DNA from: Glandiceps talaboti
Taxonomy: Eukaryota > Hemichordata > Enteropneusta > Spengelidae
Direction: 5' to 3'
DNA length: 64,000 bases
Assembly (NCBI RefSeq): GCF_964340395.1
Contig: NC_135565.1
Coordinates: forward strand, 3,805,142 to 3,869,141
Shown here: one piece after another, positions 40,835-54,614 of the stretch
How positions within the stretch are numbered: position 1 is the stretch's first letter
How the letters are laid out: each line of letters starts with the position of its first letter
Notes under the pieces: generated by a model
Database searches by the model: none
Told to the model about the DNA's origin: nothing
The model's input: only the letters and a program-made list of their open reading frames with translations
Made by a program: the position numbers and the translations under genes

Positions 40835-41220
40835 TATCATTCACATTAAACCTGCACTAGGACATTTTTTCATCAAATAACCAAAGCTATATTCACTAGA
40901 AATTGGTCAATGACTTATACAAAGACATTGTATTTGTTAATTAGTGGTCAACATTTTCTGTAGGTAGTGTAGTGACAGGTTTATCTATTGAGAGAAAGCT
41001 TGGGTTCGAATCTGTCACCACGTTAAAACTGTATTGGTGTAACTGGACTATAATCTTTTGATCAGTCAACCAAAACATAGTCACTGTAAATTGTTGAAAT
41101 ACCAAATAATTAGACATTAAACATTTTAACCAGTTATCGACATTCTCCATAAATAGTACAGAAACGTGTTGAGATCATGATCGTTGAGGGCGCTGATTAC
41201 TGGGTTCGAGCCCTAAAATC
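40835..41220 (+). mobile_element. Tandem pair of tRNA-SINE-like units, 200 bp apart
   Basis: TGGGTTCGA (tRNA B-box-like) occurs at 41,001 and 41,201, exactly 200 bp apart. Upstream of each are parallel blocks: ATAACCAAAGCTATATTCACT against CAACCAAAACATAGTCACT, GAAATTGGT/AAATTGTTGAAAT, then CATTTTCTGTAGGTAGT against CATTCTCCATAAATAGT. These are two diverged units of one tRNA-derived SINE-like repeat. I do not call a functional tRNA because no cloverleaf can be closed. Confidence 0.5.
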
Positions 41221-42316
41221 AATTTAATATGCTGTATCGTGTATACAGATACAAAAATACGTTTACTGACTTCACACTGTACGATATTACGAAAGATATT
41301 GAACCTAAGAAAGCAATTTTAAAAAATACAACAAATATTCCAGTTGAAGCCAGTGCAGCTCTTAGAACACGACAGTCGTTCAGTTATTTCACACACGCCC
41401 CTCTGGATGGGTTCCATGCTATGAAGATGCAAACAGGAGGGATTAGGGAACGATAACAATTTTACGACCTTCCCTTAAATGAACCCTCACATCACGTAAT
41501 GACCACATTCAACATAATTGTTGGAATCTTCGATGTGATGCATTTTTGTGAACAAACGTACTTCATGTATATCGGATGAGCGCCGAACTTTAACTAATCG
41601 AGGATCCAGACAGGGTGTTCAAATTTCTTCAAAATTCAAGCTTTATAACAAATAATACTCTCTCAATCTCTCAATGTCATACACCGAGTATTCTTCTATC
41701 CGTATTTGCATCATATTGGTTTTAAGGTAAATGATATTTTATGAGTCCAAACATTTCCTCCCTGATATAGTGACACCACCCATATGGTATCCTGGAATTT
41801 ATCTATTAACACTTGTTAACATACAATACTATGCACCGTGGGAGAACATAGAATTGCTTACAACATTATCTGTAACATTACGTGATCCTGCATATATTAA
41901 GTGCTTCCTTTGTTAATAAATATGGAAGTGAAAAATTTGCAAAATATGTCACTTTAATGAATTTTCTTTGAAATTGCACGACATCCTAGTACAACAATAC
42001 TATATCTAATTGAAATATCATTTGGTGTCACAGAAGTATTCATTGATTACTACAGGTTGCTGTCGACAAACACATATTTTTCGTGATCTTTGCTAAAACA
42101 TGTTTTTACGCACGGCTCTTTAAGTTCACTTCAATGTATATATATAATGATACTTAAATGATACAGTTTGGTAGTTGAAGTTATTGAAAATTTGAATCAT
42201 TATCTACAATAGAAACCAGTTAACCTGCAACAACACGCCACTTGGCTCGACACAATTCTTAATATTAAAATTGTGTAATTCTATTATCTGACGACAGAAA
42301 TTTTTACTACATTTTG
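41221..42316. other. Noncoding stretch
   Basis: Two + frames (41,229-41,456 and 41,731-41,916) have no splice or domain support. AT-rich. Confidence 0.45.
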
Positions 42317-43572
42317 CTGTCTGTCTCAAAAGTCTTACTAGCATTGCTATATCATATTGTCTATCTATACAGAAATTATACTGGCTGGAAGAAATATATC
42401 ATTGCTATGTTATATGGACAGAGATTACAACCATTGCTACATTTTATCGTCTGTCTGGACAGAGATTACAAACATTGCTACATTTTATCGTCTGTCTGGA
42501 CAGAGATTACAAACATTGCTACATTTTATCGTCTGTCTGGACAGAGGTTACTAACATTGCTACATTTTATCGTCTGTCTGGACAGAGATTACTAACATTG
42601 CTACATTTTATCGTCTGTCTGGACAGAGATTACTAACATTGCTACATTTTATCGTCTGTCTGGACAGAGATTACTAACATTGCTACATTTTATCGTCTGT
42701 CTGGACAGAGGTTACGAACATTGCTACATTTTATCATCTGTCTGGACAGAGGTTACTAACATTGCTACATTTTATCGTCTGTCTGGACAGAGATTACTAA
42801 CATTGCTACATTTTATCGTCTGTCTGGACAGAGATTACTAACATTGCTACATTTTATCGTCTGTCTGGACAGAGGTTACGAACATTGCTACATTTTATCA
42901 TCTGTCTGGACAGAGATTACTAACATTGCTACATTTTATCGTCTGTCTGGACAGAGATTACTAACATTACTACATTTTATCGTCTGTCTGGACAGAGGTT
43001 ACTAACATTGCTACATTTTATCGTCTGTCTGGACAGAGATTACAACCATTGCTACATTTTATCGTCTGTCTGGACAGAGGTTACTGACATTGCTACATTT
43101 TATCGTCTGTCTGGACAGAGGTTACTAACATTGCTACATTTTATCGTCTGTCTGGACAGAGATTACAACCATTGCTACATTTTATCGTCTGTCTGGACAG
43201 AGATTACAAACATTGCTACATTTTATCGTCTGTCTGGACAGAGGTTACTAACATTGCTACATTTTATCGTCTGTCTGGACAGAGGTTACGAACATTGCTA
43301 CATTATATCGTCTGTCTGGACAGAGATTATAAACATTGCTACATTTTATCGTCTGTCTGGACAGAGATTACAAACATTGCTACATTTTATCGTCTGTCTG
43401 GACAGAGGTTACGAACATTACTACATTATATCGTCTGTCTGGACAGAGATTACTAACATTACTACATTTTATCGTCTGTCTGGACAGAGGTTACTAACAT
43501 TACTACATTTTATCGTCTGTCTGGACAGAGATTACTGACATTGCCACATGTTATCATCTGTCTGGACAGAGG
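42317..43572 (+). repeat. 41-bp minisatellite, about 28 clean copies plus decayed left edge
   Basis: The unit joins TTACTAACATTGCTACATTT, TATCGTCTGT and CTGGACAGAGA. Each unit holds the dyad CTGTC-TG-GACAG. Copies differ at AGATTAC/AGGTTAC, CTAAC/CAAAC/CGAAC and TTTTATC/TTATATC. The left 110 bp is decayed. Overlapping 41-aa open frames here are artefacts of the repeat. Confidence 0.94.
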
Positions 43573-46500
43573 TAACGGTTGGTCACGCAAAGGAAATGTT
43601 GCAATGTTGATAATGGTTTTGCCCAGATTTCTGTCTTGTCAGACAACATTGCATTGCTATCTCCTAAATACACTGTTTGAATGTACCAGTACTATTCTGG
43701 CGTTTTGATTAAATTGACAAGACGATTTTAATTTTTAAGTGATAAGAAAACAGGTACCCCGACACTTAAAAAAGAAACTAAAGGTGTCGCCTCAATGTTT
43801 AAGAAACTTAGTGTAATCGTTAAGCTTTCAATATTGTGCACACTAAAATGTCAGGACTATCCGAAGCATTATTTATTGTAGTCATGTCATGATTTGGTAA
43901 TAATGATGCCTTTAAATTTATAATATTTTTTTTTCGCTGAATATGTTTCATACTTGGCGTAGTTACATGTACATCAAGATAACTTAACAGTATACAGTTC
44001 TTAAAATTTGAAAAAAAGGAAATTATGTGCAGTCATTCTATGGTTGAATTCTTTAATTGTATTTGTAAAGTTTTGTTGATTACGAATTAGTTATTATCTG
44101 ACAAATTATTATCCGAATCTTGACTTGACAAGATTTATGGATATTCATATATTTAAAGTCTACACTGTATCAGTTGTCTGCATTCCATTTTGCATATATG
44201 TCAGGTGACCACCTTCGTCCAATACGATTAAAGCCATGTCAAGAAGGCCGTACCACTATTTGCGTATTTACCGTCCACTGTAAATAAACCGTGAAATTCC
44301 ATAACCTAAGCAAATCGAGATATCTTCTTTATTTTGAGTTGAGTCATTTAATTTGATTGATACAACTTAGATTGGATTATTAGAAGGCAAGTCGTCATTC
44401 CAATATTTAAATTTGTTGTCAGTTTAAACTTCTAGTCTTCAAACAGATTGTACTTATGCATGTTTCAACCAATACGTCAGTTCGTAATAATGTAATAATG
44501 TCAATTTCACTCGAGTCAACCTGACTAGCTAGTGACAAAACATGATAATGTAATATAATACTGGGATATTATAAGACAGTTTACGTGACTTTAGTAAAGT
44601 GTGAACCATTATTTGTAAAACTTATAATAAGGAACATGTCTTATATTTCATTTCTCTTTTAAAGCTCTTGTTGATTAAGTCTAGTATTTCTTTTCAATCA
44701 TGCTTGGTATTCAATTAACTAGATGGCGGTGTGGTGAACAAATTGTCCCATACGTGACTGAGTTGAAACCGCCTTAGTTAACATATTTGAAAAACAACAA
44801 CAACCAGATGTCATGAAACTCTCAGATGTGTTAGGAACGCATATTTGTACCAAATAAATTCACACTATGTGTCTATTTCAAGTTGTCATTTATGAATTTG
44901 AGTGATGTTATTAAATAGGTAATAATAGTCATAACTCTAATGTTTATTTCTTTGCCAGAAATCGAAAAGAAACCAAAATGTACATATCAAGTAAGGAAAA
45001 AGAATCCAAAATGTACTAATCAAGTAAGGAAACAGAAACAACATTTGTATTAATTCTAGATAATAATACTTAGAGAATTAAACTCCTGGCTGGACTGGGC
45101 AAATGTTGGTTTGCCCAAACTAGTCATGTTTGTGGCCCAAAGTAAAACATGCAGTATTATAACCTAAAAACACTGATGTAAAGTGAATGACTATATCTGT
45201 TGAATATTAAATAGAAGGTGTGAAACGAGGGTTTAACGGCAATGTTTAACAAATTACTTAGTTAATAATGATTGCTTCAATTGAGATTTAAAGGGGAATC
45301 TAATTCCTAACTCTGTTCAATTCGTAGGATAGTAAATTCCAGTGTTAGTGGCTGCACACTTAAAATTTTGTTGGCTTGTTTGTTTATCAGTGAGATACCA
45401 AGACATTCAACATATTGATATAATACTATTTCATACATCCCATTTGCATTTATTTCAGGAATCTATTCAGAAACAATCTTAATAAAAAGTATTGTTATCT
45501 TGGATGCACGTCACATAAAGTTTAGTATTTATGAATCGATGAAACAACAGAAATTGATAAGTTCAAAACTAAACCATTACTACTATAATTGGATATAGTG
45601 TCTTATAGTGTAAAGTGCGCACAAGGGAATTTCAACGTTCTCAAACCCTTGCTAAATGTTGTCATATGGAAGCTTGCTTCCTGTCCCTTTGAAACAAAAA
45701 ATAAATTTTGGGGGCATTATCTTCTTAATCGCCAATCTTTCATTTTCCCAGTATTAGTTCTAGAGTTAGCGGTAACGGAGTATTCTGGATTCTGAACTGA
45801 ATTTTGAAATGAATTTTCATAACATTTAGACCTTTCTTTAAATAATCTGTATGGTGACCCCTAATTTCTGTTGTTGATTTAAACTGAGAATGATTTGAAG
45901 TTTTCTTTTAAACAGTTTAAACAGCTTATTTCCTAGGCGCATTTCACGTTAATTCACAAACATAAACATTTCTTTGAGAAGCATTACAATTACCGTCTAA
46001 AGGTATTGGAAATAAATTGGGTGGCATAGATTTTAGGAAATATTAATGTATCCACAAAAAATATTTGTCGCATATATGTAATTATTTATAATTGGGGGAA
46101 AACACAGTTTTCTGGTCGTGCAACAATCACTACAATAATTCAAAGCAGTTGTATTGTTGGAATTAACTCTTTTACCATCTTATGTAATAAAAGATTAGCT
46201 ACGAGCTAGAGGGTAGAACAAATGTTATCATTGAAATCTACCATGTAATGCAAAAATAAACTTGATAAACAGGGAAAATTAACTGGAAAGCATATTTTTG
46301 TAAGTTTATCTCCACTCATTAATTATTTTCAGAGGAAGCAAACTACTGTAGACTAGTGAAAAGGCCCTATGTACATCAGACATAGTTTTATATCTGACGT
46401 CATTATTTCTATTTACGTGCCCTTAGCTTGGAGCGTAAACGACTCAATATAGTCAATGACATGCCATTTATCTCATAATAATCAAACTAATATCTTGACG

Positions 46501-46760
46501 TAAATCTGGTGAAAAAGATAACCACAGGCTATTAGATATCTTGTTAGTAAGGTTAGTTAGTATAACATAGGGACCTATCTCATAATTACTAGCTATACAA
46601 TGTATGTGTTGAAAATGTAGGTATTGTCTGTTGGTATGATGTGTATGTCATCTCGTGGTAGATTATGTATCTAGCGACATAATATGCATCAACAATTGGT
46701 GCAATTGGTAACTTTCAATGAAATGTCAACCGGCACACATCTACTGTGTTATAGCTTACA
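43573..46760. other. Noncoding stretch
   Basis: About 3.2 kb of AT-rich sequence without a supportable gene, splice-linked exon or array. One 68-codon frame near 45,589-45,795 is isolated. Confidence 0.45.
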
Positions 46761-46764
46761 TCTA

Positions 46765-46797
<33 letters not shown>
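46761..46797 (+). repeat. TCTG microsatellite
   Basis: About nine tetranucleotide units. Confidence 0.95.
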
Positions 46798-48796
46798 ACA
46801 TCAATTCCATGTGGCTATGCCACGAGAAGATTTATTTAGTTTGTGAGCAAACTGTATGCAAGCTAACTATCGAAATTTCGGATATAAACACAAGAGAATC
46901 TAAACCTATTCTCAACCAGGGATCACTCTGCAAGTTTTGTAAGGGTCAAATTATATTGTTTTAAAAACAGCTATTGCCACCGAATACTGTTAACTCCCTG
47001 GGAAATGAAAGATTGATATTCTTGTTGAAACAAAGGGCGCCCCTCCCCTCCCAATTTTTTATCATTTCAAAAAGACATGCATAAGCTTTCATAAGCTACA
47101 GTTTGAAGATATCTGATCGGTCGCAGAGTAGAATCCGACTTTATATAGTAATTTACACTCAGCATTTTATTATTATTAAGAATATTTAAGTATTTCTACG
47201 TTGATGTACGTTGATGGCCCTAAGTGTAAAATAAATTGTTAATTATTGGATCATAATAGATTTACTGGTAATATATTAGCTGTATGCATAATATTAACTT
47301 TAAAAGATTTAACTAAACGTACTAATTGAAAAGAAAATAACATGTAGTATTTCAAATAGATACATGTGCTCTTATTTATTTCAAATATCAGCGAACACTT
47401 GCCCTCCGGTCCATTGATCTGTCTAAAAAATAGAAAAATACTCTGAGAAGTGTTGCACCTTTTAGTTTTTATCCCATCGTTCAAAATTGATTGCTCTTGG
47501 GATGAGAGAGATTGAGCGATGTTGTTTCTATAAATCATTGTTGATATTGATAAATAACATTATTGCCTCATTGATTATTCTGTGAGAATAGATTTAATAA
47601 ATGTACCTCGTTGTAATCAATCTTTATACAGACTGAAAAAAGAGCATTATGGATTACCATTAAACTCAGAATAATCAACCTATAGTATTTTTCGTATAAC
47701 CCTTACAGATTCCAATTTTCGATACAATTAGTCATGTCGTATCGCCTTCGGTGATTACTAAATGGTTTAAGCGAACGTTTATCAGTTATATTTTTCGATT
47801 ATCTGATCGATGTGGTCTCTGTATGCATGTGAAATGCATCCTCGCCTGTACAGTGCCGTAAAATGGTATGTGTGGATTTACGACATTGGACAAATGTTGT
47901 TATTAATTCAACCAGAATAGTGTCACTGTAACAAACTCCTATATGCCTTTTATCCATGGTAGTTAGTGTCAATGAAAACTGAAAAAGTCAAACATTCAAT
48001 ACTTAAATTAACCCAACCTGCAATTATTTGCAAGGGTTTTTATCATTTCTTTTGTTGGGGGTATTTTACACATATTCTTCTTAAAAATCAGAATGTAGTC
48101 GCGTCAAAGAACAACGTTAATAAAGGAATTGAGATCTAATCTTGATTATCGAATATTGCTCGTGAAGTTATCTCCTGCAAGTAAATCGTAATGATTGCAA
48201 ATAAGTAATTTCAAAAGTACATAACGCTTTCAATCTCATCGACTATATACAACTGTTCTTCCGATCTGTAAATGGCTGTAGATAAGAAGAAACCAATAAC
48301 ACTGAGACCATATGGAAAACGACGGAAAACATAACTACCTGAATTAGACACTCACACATGAAAAAAAAAAAATTTAAACAAATTACCTACCCAACCTATT
48401 TTAGATTGAGCGTAATCGGCCGAACCACATATTTTTAGGCCTTATATATGGAAGCAATGTTAATTGTTTCTGTAAACTGTGCTGTTTTGTTACTCTCACA
48501 CAAATTACTTGGGACTTTTAATACACAGCAACCACCATCTAGCCCATTAAAGCTTGTCTTTAGTATGCTGAGTCACACAGGGATGACGTTTTCTGTGAAT
48601 ATATCACTAAGTGTCTGACTTCAATCAAACGTTAGTAACTGGAAATCAAGCAACGTATAAGTAGTCAGTTATTGGCGACATGCATATCGTGCTACTTGAG
48701 TATTTCCATTCAATGTAAAATATCTCTTCTCGGTAACCTTGTTGATTACCGTGAATTTAGTGCATCTACGAGTACATACTTTTTTTTTACAAACGG
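46798..48796. other. Noncoding stretch
   Basis: AT-rich, with an A-rich tract near 48,360. No gene supported. Confidence 0.45.
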
Positions 48797-48841
48797 ATGA
48801 AGAAGACTACTACATCGATATCAGATCTAGAGACTACGAAA
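48797..48841 (+). CDS. Possible first coding exon, 15 codons
   Basis: ATG at 48,797 reads MKKTTTSISDLETTK and runs directly into AAA|GTAAGT, a consensus donor, in phase 0. Upstream is moderately CpG-containing. No following exon was identified to the window's end, so this is a candidate only. Confidence 0.22.
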
Positions 48842-50432
48842 GTAAGTTGCCTTTTGTTATTTAGTTTCAATATGTTTCTATTGAACAGATTGAATGTGGA
48901 GCAGACATGTGCTACTAACTAGCGTGTCCAATGATATTTGAAACTGGGATATGTCAGCTGTTATCACCGCTGTAAGAAATTGATTAACCCAAACTTTATT
49001 AAGTCCATGGAAGACTAAAACCTCAGCTTCCGGTCATGGTTTCACCAGGTCTGCCACAGCCCTTTGGCAGACCTGGTAAATCTTACTTTAGGCAACATAA
49101 TACAAGAAAAGTCTCACATATGTTTAACTAGGTCAAAGTTAATTCTATAAACCCTGGCATCATAGCACTGTGGATCAATACTCCATTACATTGCTTAGTA
49201 CTATCATTCAAGTACGAGTACGTATATATACACACCCCTCGGCTAACACTCGTTGCCTTCATTTACGATCGTAAATGATGGGTAGAAAAATAGCGTCCAC
49301 GATGCTTAAACCTACTCATCCTTTACATAAAATAAAGCCTTAGAATTTAGGACTGTCGATTCTAGGGTTGTGGACTTACATTACTAAATATGTCTTTTAA
49401 TTATCTGGGATTAAATACTGTCTTCTTTATAGTGTCAAACCTTTGTATAGACTTTTAAAAAAATATTATACATGACTGTACTATTTTGAATTGTTGGTGG
49501 GTTATGCACAGCAATCATCTGTGTCACACACAGGTTGCATGCTACGAAAAGGTAGCTAGTAATATTAAGTACACTTGAAATAAACCTTAAACATTCTTTC
49601 TCATCTGATCTTTATCCTCCCACATGAACTTTTCCTTCCATAACAAAATTAAATCAAAGAGAACGTGATTGTGACCAATTTTCTGTTACAAAATTATGTA
49701 AACAAGTACCGTTTGCATGTGGGGCCTGGGGTATTTGCGTCTCTATCATGATGTTCGGAACTTGGGATAGGAAAAAGCTTACATAGCGATAGAAAAGTTT
49801 ACCAACTAGCAAAGTACCAACTAACAAAGAGCAATTAGCAAGTGCATTTCTTGAGGGCCACTGGACTTCAATTAGTGTAGCTACCTGAATAGACACACAC
49901 ATTTTATATCTGGTAATGTCGACGGTTTGAGCATGCATCCTTGTTATACAATGTATGTTATCGTATAATTAATTAAGATAGAACGCCGGTACCTCTCTCG
50001 TCAGCAAGTGCTCTGTTCCTTTGCTATAACATTCCCTTGAAATGTAAATTCACATGAAAGAGAAGACGGTGAATAAAACCGGTGATGAAAGAAACACGAA
50101 ACATGAATAGTTAATACACACTATCATGTTAGGTACAATGTGGCATTTTACAAACTCTTGCCGTCAGATCAATTCATTCTTTATGACACTGTCAATGCAA
50201 TACATTTAATATACATATTTGATTTCATGAAATGTATTTCTAGACACATGTTGACGACCATTTCATTTATTTTTCGTAAAAGTTCGACGACTGGATTTGT
50301 TCACTTATACATTTGAGAATACATGTATATATCTTCTCAGAATATCAAAATGATCATGTATGATCTGACGTCTGACTGTTCAAATCATTTAGCTAGCTGT
50401 AACTGACAATGACTGATATTACAGACACATGG
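48842..50432. other. Noncoding stretch
   Basis: Includes a palindrome near 49,046-49,075 (CCAGGTCTGCC / GGCAGACCTGG). No supportable gene; a 94-codon minus frame at 49,654-49,938 is isolated. Confidence 0.45.
49046..49076. repeat. Perfect 14-bp inverted repeat
   Basis: ACCAGGTCTGCCAC-type left arm and GGCAGACCTGGT right arm pair over CCAGGTCTGCC/GGCAGACCTGG, extended by flanking A/T. The loop contains AAGCCCTTTGG-like sequence. Confidence 0.6.
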
Positions 50433-50491
50433 ATGTATGTATGTATGTATGTATGTATGTATGTATGTATGTATATATGTATGTATGTATG

Positions 50492-50525
<34 letters not shown>

Positions 50526-50587
50526 TGTATGTATGTATGTATGTATGTATGTATATATGTATGTATGTATATATGTATGTATGTATG

Positions 50588-50621
<34 letters not shown>

Positions 50622-50641
50622 TGTATATATGTATGTATGTA

Positions 50642-50677
<36 letters not shown>

Positions 50678-50703
50678 TGTATGTATGTATGTATGTATGT
50701 ATG

Positions 50704-50786
<83 letters not shown>
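50433..50786 (+). repeat. Compound ATGT / AT / GT microsatellite
   Basis: (ATGT)n interrupted by ATAT steps, then (AT)n from about 50,707, then (GT)n to 50,786. Open frames here on both strands are artefacts. Confidence 0.97.
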
Positions 50787-50789
<3 letters not shown>

Positions 50790-50937
50790 CAAAACGATGT
50801 CTAAGCTGTGATATATGAGTGCATTAATCATTAAGTAAAAAGGTAGTGTATAAACCCCATTCTCTATCTCATTAGAGTTTTCTACATATATCTACAGGGT
50901 CAAAATCATTTATCATATCGCAGTGGGAATTAAAAGT

Positions 50938-51830
50938 CGTAGCGCTAGAAGGCTGACCCTGACATTCATATAGAACACATCGTAACGCTAGAAGGCTGAC
51001 CCTGGCATTCATATAGAACACATCGTAACGCTAGCGCTAGAAGACTGACCCTGGCATTCATATAGAACACAGCGTAACGCTAGAAGGCTGACCCTGACAT
51101 TCATATAGAACACATCGTAACGCTAGCGCTAGAAGACTGACCCTGGCATTCATATAGAACACATCGTAACGCTAGGAGACTGACCCTGACATTCATATAG
51201 AACACATCGTAACGCTAGAAGGCTGACCCTGGCATTCATATAGAACACATCGTAACGATAGCGCTAGAAGACTGACCCTGGCATTCATATAGAACACAGC
51301 GTAACGCTAGAAGTCTGACCCTGACATTCATATAGAACACATCGTAACGCTAGAAGACTGACCCTGGCATTCATATAGAACACATCGTAACGCTAGCGCT
51401 AGAAGACTGACCCTGGCATTCATATAGAACACATCGTAACGCTAGGAGACTGACCCTGTCATTCATATAGAACACATCGTAACGCTAGAAGGCTGACGCT
51501 GACATTCATATAGAACACATCGTAACGCTAGAAGGCTGACCCTGACATTCATATACAACACATCGTAACGCTAGAAGGCTGACCCTGACATTCATATAGA
51601 ACTCAACGTAACGCTAGAAGGCTGACCCTGACATTCATATAGAACACGTCGTAACGCTAGAAGGCTGACCCTGGCATTCATATAGAACACATCGTAACGC
51701 TAGAAGGCTGACCCTGGCATTCATATCGAACACATAGTAACGCTAGAAGGCTGACCCTGACATTCATATAGAACACATCGTAACGCTAGAAGGCTGACCC
51801 TGGCATTCATATAGAACCCATCGTAAAAGC
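50938..51830 (+). repeat. 43/49-bp minisatellite, about 20 copies
   Basis: The unit joins GCTAGAAGGCTGACCCTG, a variable A/G, CATTCATATAGAACACATCG and TAAC. Some copies carry an extra GCTAGC hexamer, giving a 49-bp unit. A/G variation at CTG(A/G)CATTC and AAGGCTG/AAGACTG is mosaic along the array. Confidence 0.93.
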
Positions 51831-51879
51831 AATCCGTCTTGTTTCAATTTAGGATTTTCCTTAGGCTTAAAACTAAATT

Positions 51880-51990
51880 GTTTGGTTCCGATTACGCTCA
51901 ATTTTAGAATAGGTGTGGTAGGTAGATGTTTTGTTTTTTGGATTATTTTTCATGTGCGAGTGTCTAGTTCAGGTAGTTATGTTTTTAGTT
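51880..51990 (+). repeat. Dispersed repeat family A, copy 2
   Basis: Same-orientation partner of 575-690, with TTTGGTTCCGATTACGCTCA and GGTAGGTAG blocks and AGTTCAGGTAGTTA. Confidence 0.5.
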
Positions 51991-53928
51991 GTTTTCCATA
52001 TGGTCTCTAAGTTATTGGTTTCTTCCCATCAGATGCAATTGAAGAACAACCAGAACCAAACAATATTTTAGGCCTTATTACTATTACTTGTAACAATTAG
52101 AATACTTGTTTGTTAACAGCATATGCATTTATTAAGCTAAAGTAAAGTACATGGTTATAAAACACATATTAATGTTTTGTATTGCACATTCTAATTTGTG
52201 TCGGGATTGATTACGTCTTTGTATTTGTTTTCATGCAAGGTAGAAATGACAAAAAATCTAAACAAGAGTACACACAGTGTGAATATTTCTATCAAATGCT
52301 TATCTAACTCATCTCAAGTAAGCGCTTATATGTCTTTGACTTGTTTTATTCTCCTCGAAACCTGCCTCGCTTTGATTTATTCAATGTTATGTAACCTTCA
52401 CTTTGACAAAGTTGGGATCTACGTACCAGGATAGAAATATCTTAGACAAGTCATGAAAATATTGACTTTTTATCAAATGCTTATCAATTTCTCTTCAATC
52501 TCTGTATTATTCCATCTCGCTATTTTGAAGTGTTTTATATTTCTAAAGAATACTTTTCATTTGTTTTGTTATCCTCTTCCGACTTAAACATTTGTTTCGT
52601 TCTTTTAAAATCATTTAGAAAACATATTTGACTTTTAATCCCTTCAGTATTATAGTTAAAGGACAAGCATATTTGTTAAGTTTTTGGTAACACTTCTGTA
52701 TTACCAATATTTCAATGTTTATAGTTCTTTGGAGTTGGCCTGTACCTAGCCTTCTTTACAAACCTTTAGCTGGTGTACTGAAAGCAAGACGAATAAACAT
52801 TGCAAATTTAAACTTATGTATAAAAAATGTCCAAAACATAGAATGCCTGTATAGTAATTGGGGTGAAGGAGTGCACAGTGCCTGAGGGGGTCGATATAGA
52901 GGGAAATCCACACAGTACATTTGTCGTTTGAAAATAAGACCATTCAACTATATATGAGATAGACTTATGTAGATTTTTACAACGGTATGCAAGAGTTAAG
53001 AGGTTGTTGATAGACTATGGCCTAGAGCAATTCACAACAATATATCAGGTAATCGATATTGATAGGTTTGTAAACCAATTGACAAGACAGCTAACAGCTT
53101 GTATGGAATATTGCAGCAGATTTCAACTTATGCTGACAAGAATGCCATTTTTACTTAAACTAAACTAAGAACAGAAAATTACAGGCCGTCCACCTTTTCT
53201 AGTAAACCGGTTGAAATGATCATGATCATGATAAGTACTATTTCCTCGCTGTTCTATAGCGCCTGAAAAATTGTACTCTAAAGTGTTGTTAAGAAACTTT
53301 CAATATTGAAACTGATCGGAAAGTGTTTAAATCTTTTCGGAATTTGTTATAAATGTTAAGGAGACTGTTTCCTTTTCGTTACTTAGTTATATGCTATTGC
53401 GTTTCCTGTTTCTGTTAGTCCCCCCCCCCCCCAAACCACAGTCTCTAATTTAGAGGTGTCAGGGAGGTTTGCCAGGCGTTTAAGTGATATGACAGATAAG
53501 ACCGAGGTAAATCTGCTTCAGTTTGACGACATCACATACTGAGACTTCTATTATACTGAATTTAGTATTGTATTAAAGATAAATTATTTCGCAATACATG
53601 AAATTGCGTGGACAAGGTTTGCGGTCTTCTATGTAGTCAAGTGCATGTCGCACAAAATAAACATTCCCAGAATGCTTTAAACTATATACCAAAGGGTGGG
53701 CTGATAATAAACTAACCGATTATTAAATGAATTGTAGGGTTCAATCAATCGAAATTTGAAAGACTGATTTTAAAGTAAAGATCGTAGTTTATAGTCAACT
53801 TGTTGACTCCCACTTACACGTTGCAATAAACTCAAAAAGAATGTCATCAAGTGTTGGGTAAATGTATGAATTTGATTGACTTCAACGATCATATGATTGC
53901 TTTCTTTTTTTGTGCACATACTTATACG
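51991..53928. other. Noncoding stretch
   Basis: AT-rich with a C13 tract near 53,420. Isolated frames under 80 codons only. Confidence 0.45.
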
Positions 53929-54368
53929 AACATACATACATACATACATACATACATACATACATACATACATACATACATACATACATACATACATGCA
54001 TGCATACATACATACATACATACATACATACATGCATGCATACATACATACATACATACATACATACATACATACATACATACATACATACATACATGCA
54101 TGCATACATACACACACACATACATACATACATACATACATACATACATACATACATACATACATACATACATACATACATACATACACACACATACATA
54201 CATACATACATACATACACACACACACATTCATACATACATACATACATACATACATACATACATACATACATACATACATACATACATACACACACACA
54301 TACATACATACATACATACATACATACCATACATACATACATACATACACACACATACATACATACAT

Positions 54369-54399
<31 letters not shown>

Positions 54400-54432
54400 T
54401 TCATACATTCATACATACATACATACATACAT

Positions 54433-54469
<37 letters not shown>

Positions 54470-54614
54470 TACATACATACATACATACATACATACATAC
54501 ATACATACATACATACATACATACATACATACATACATACATACATACATACATACATACACACATACATACATACATACATACATACATACATACATAC
54601 ATACATACATACAT
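53929..54614 (+). repeat. TACA microsatellite with CA and GCATGCA steps
   Basis: About 690 bp of (TACA)n with islands of (CA)n and TGCATGCATACA. It is the reverse complement in type of the ATGT array at 50.4 kb. The long open frames are artefacts. Confidence 0.98.

Noticed and set aside
41003-41210. tRNA genes
   Set aside because: B-box-like words only; no acceptor stem or anticodon arm could be folded. Treated as SINE remnants.
42314-43538. Several + frames of 65-176 codons
   Set aside because: The 41-bp unit cycles through frames every three copies; no independent evidence of coding.
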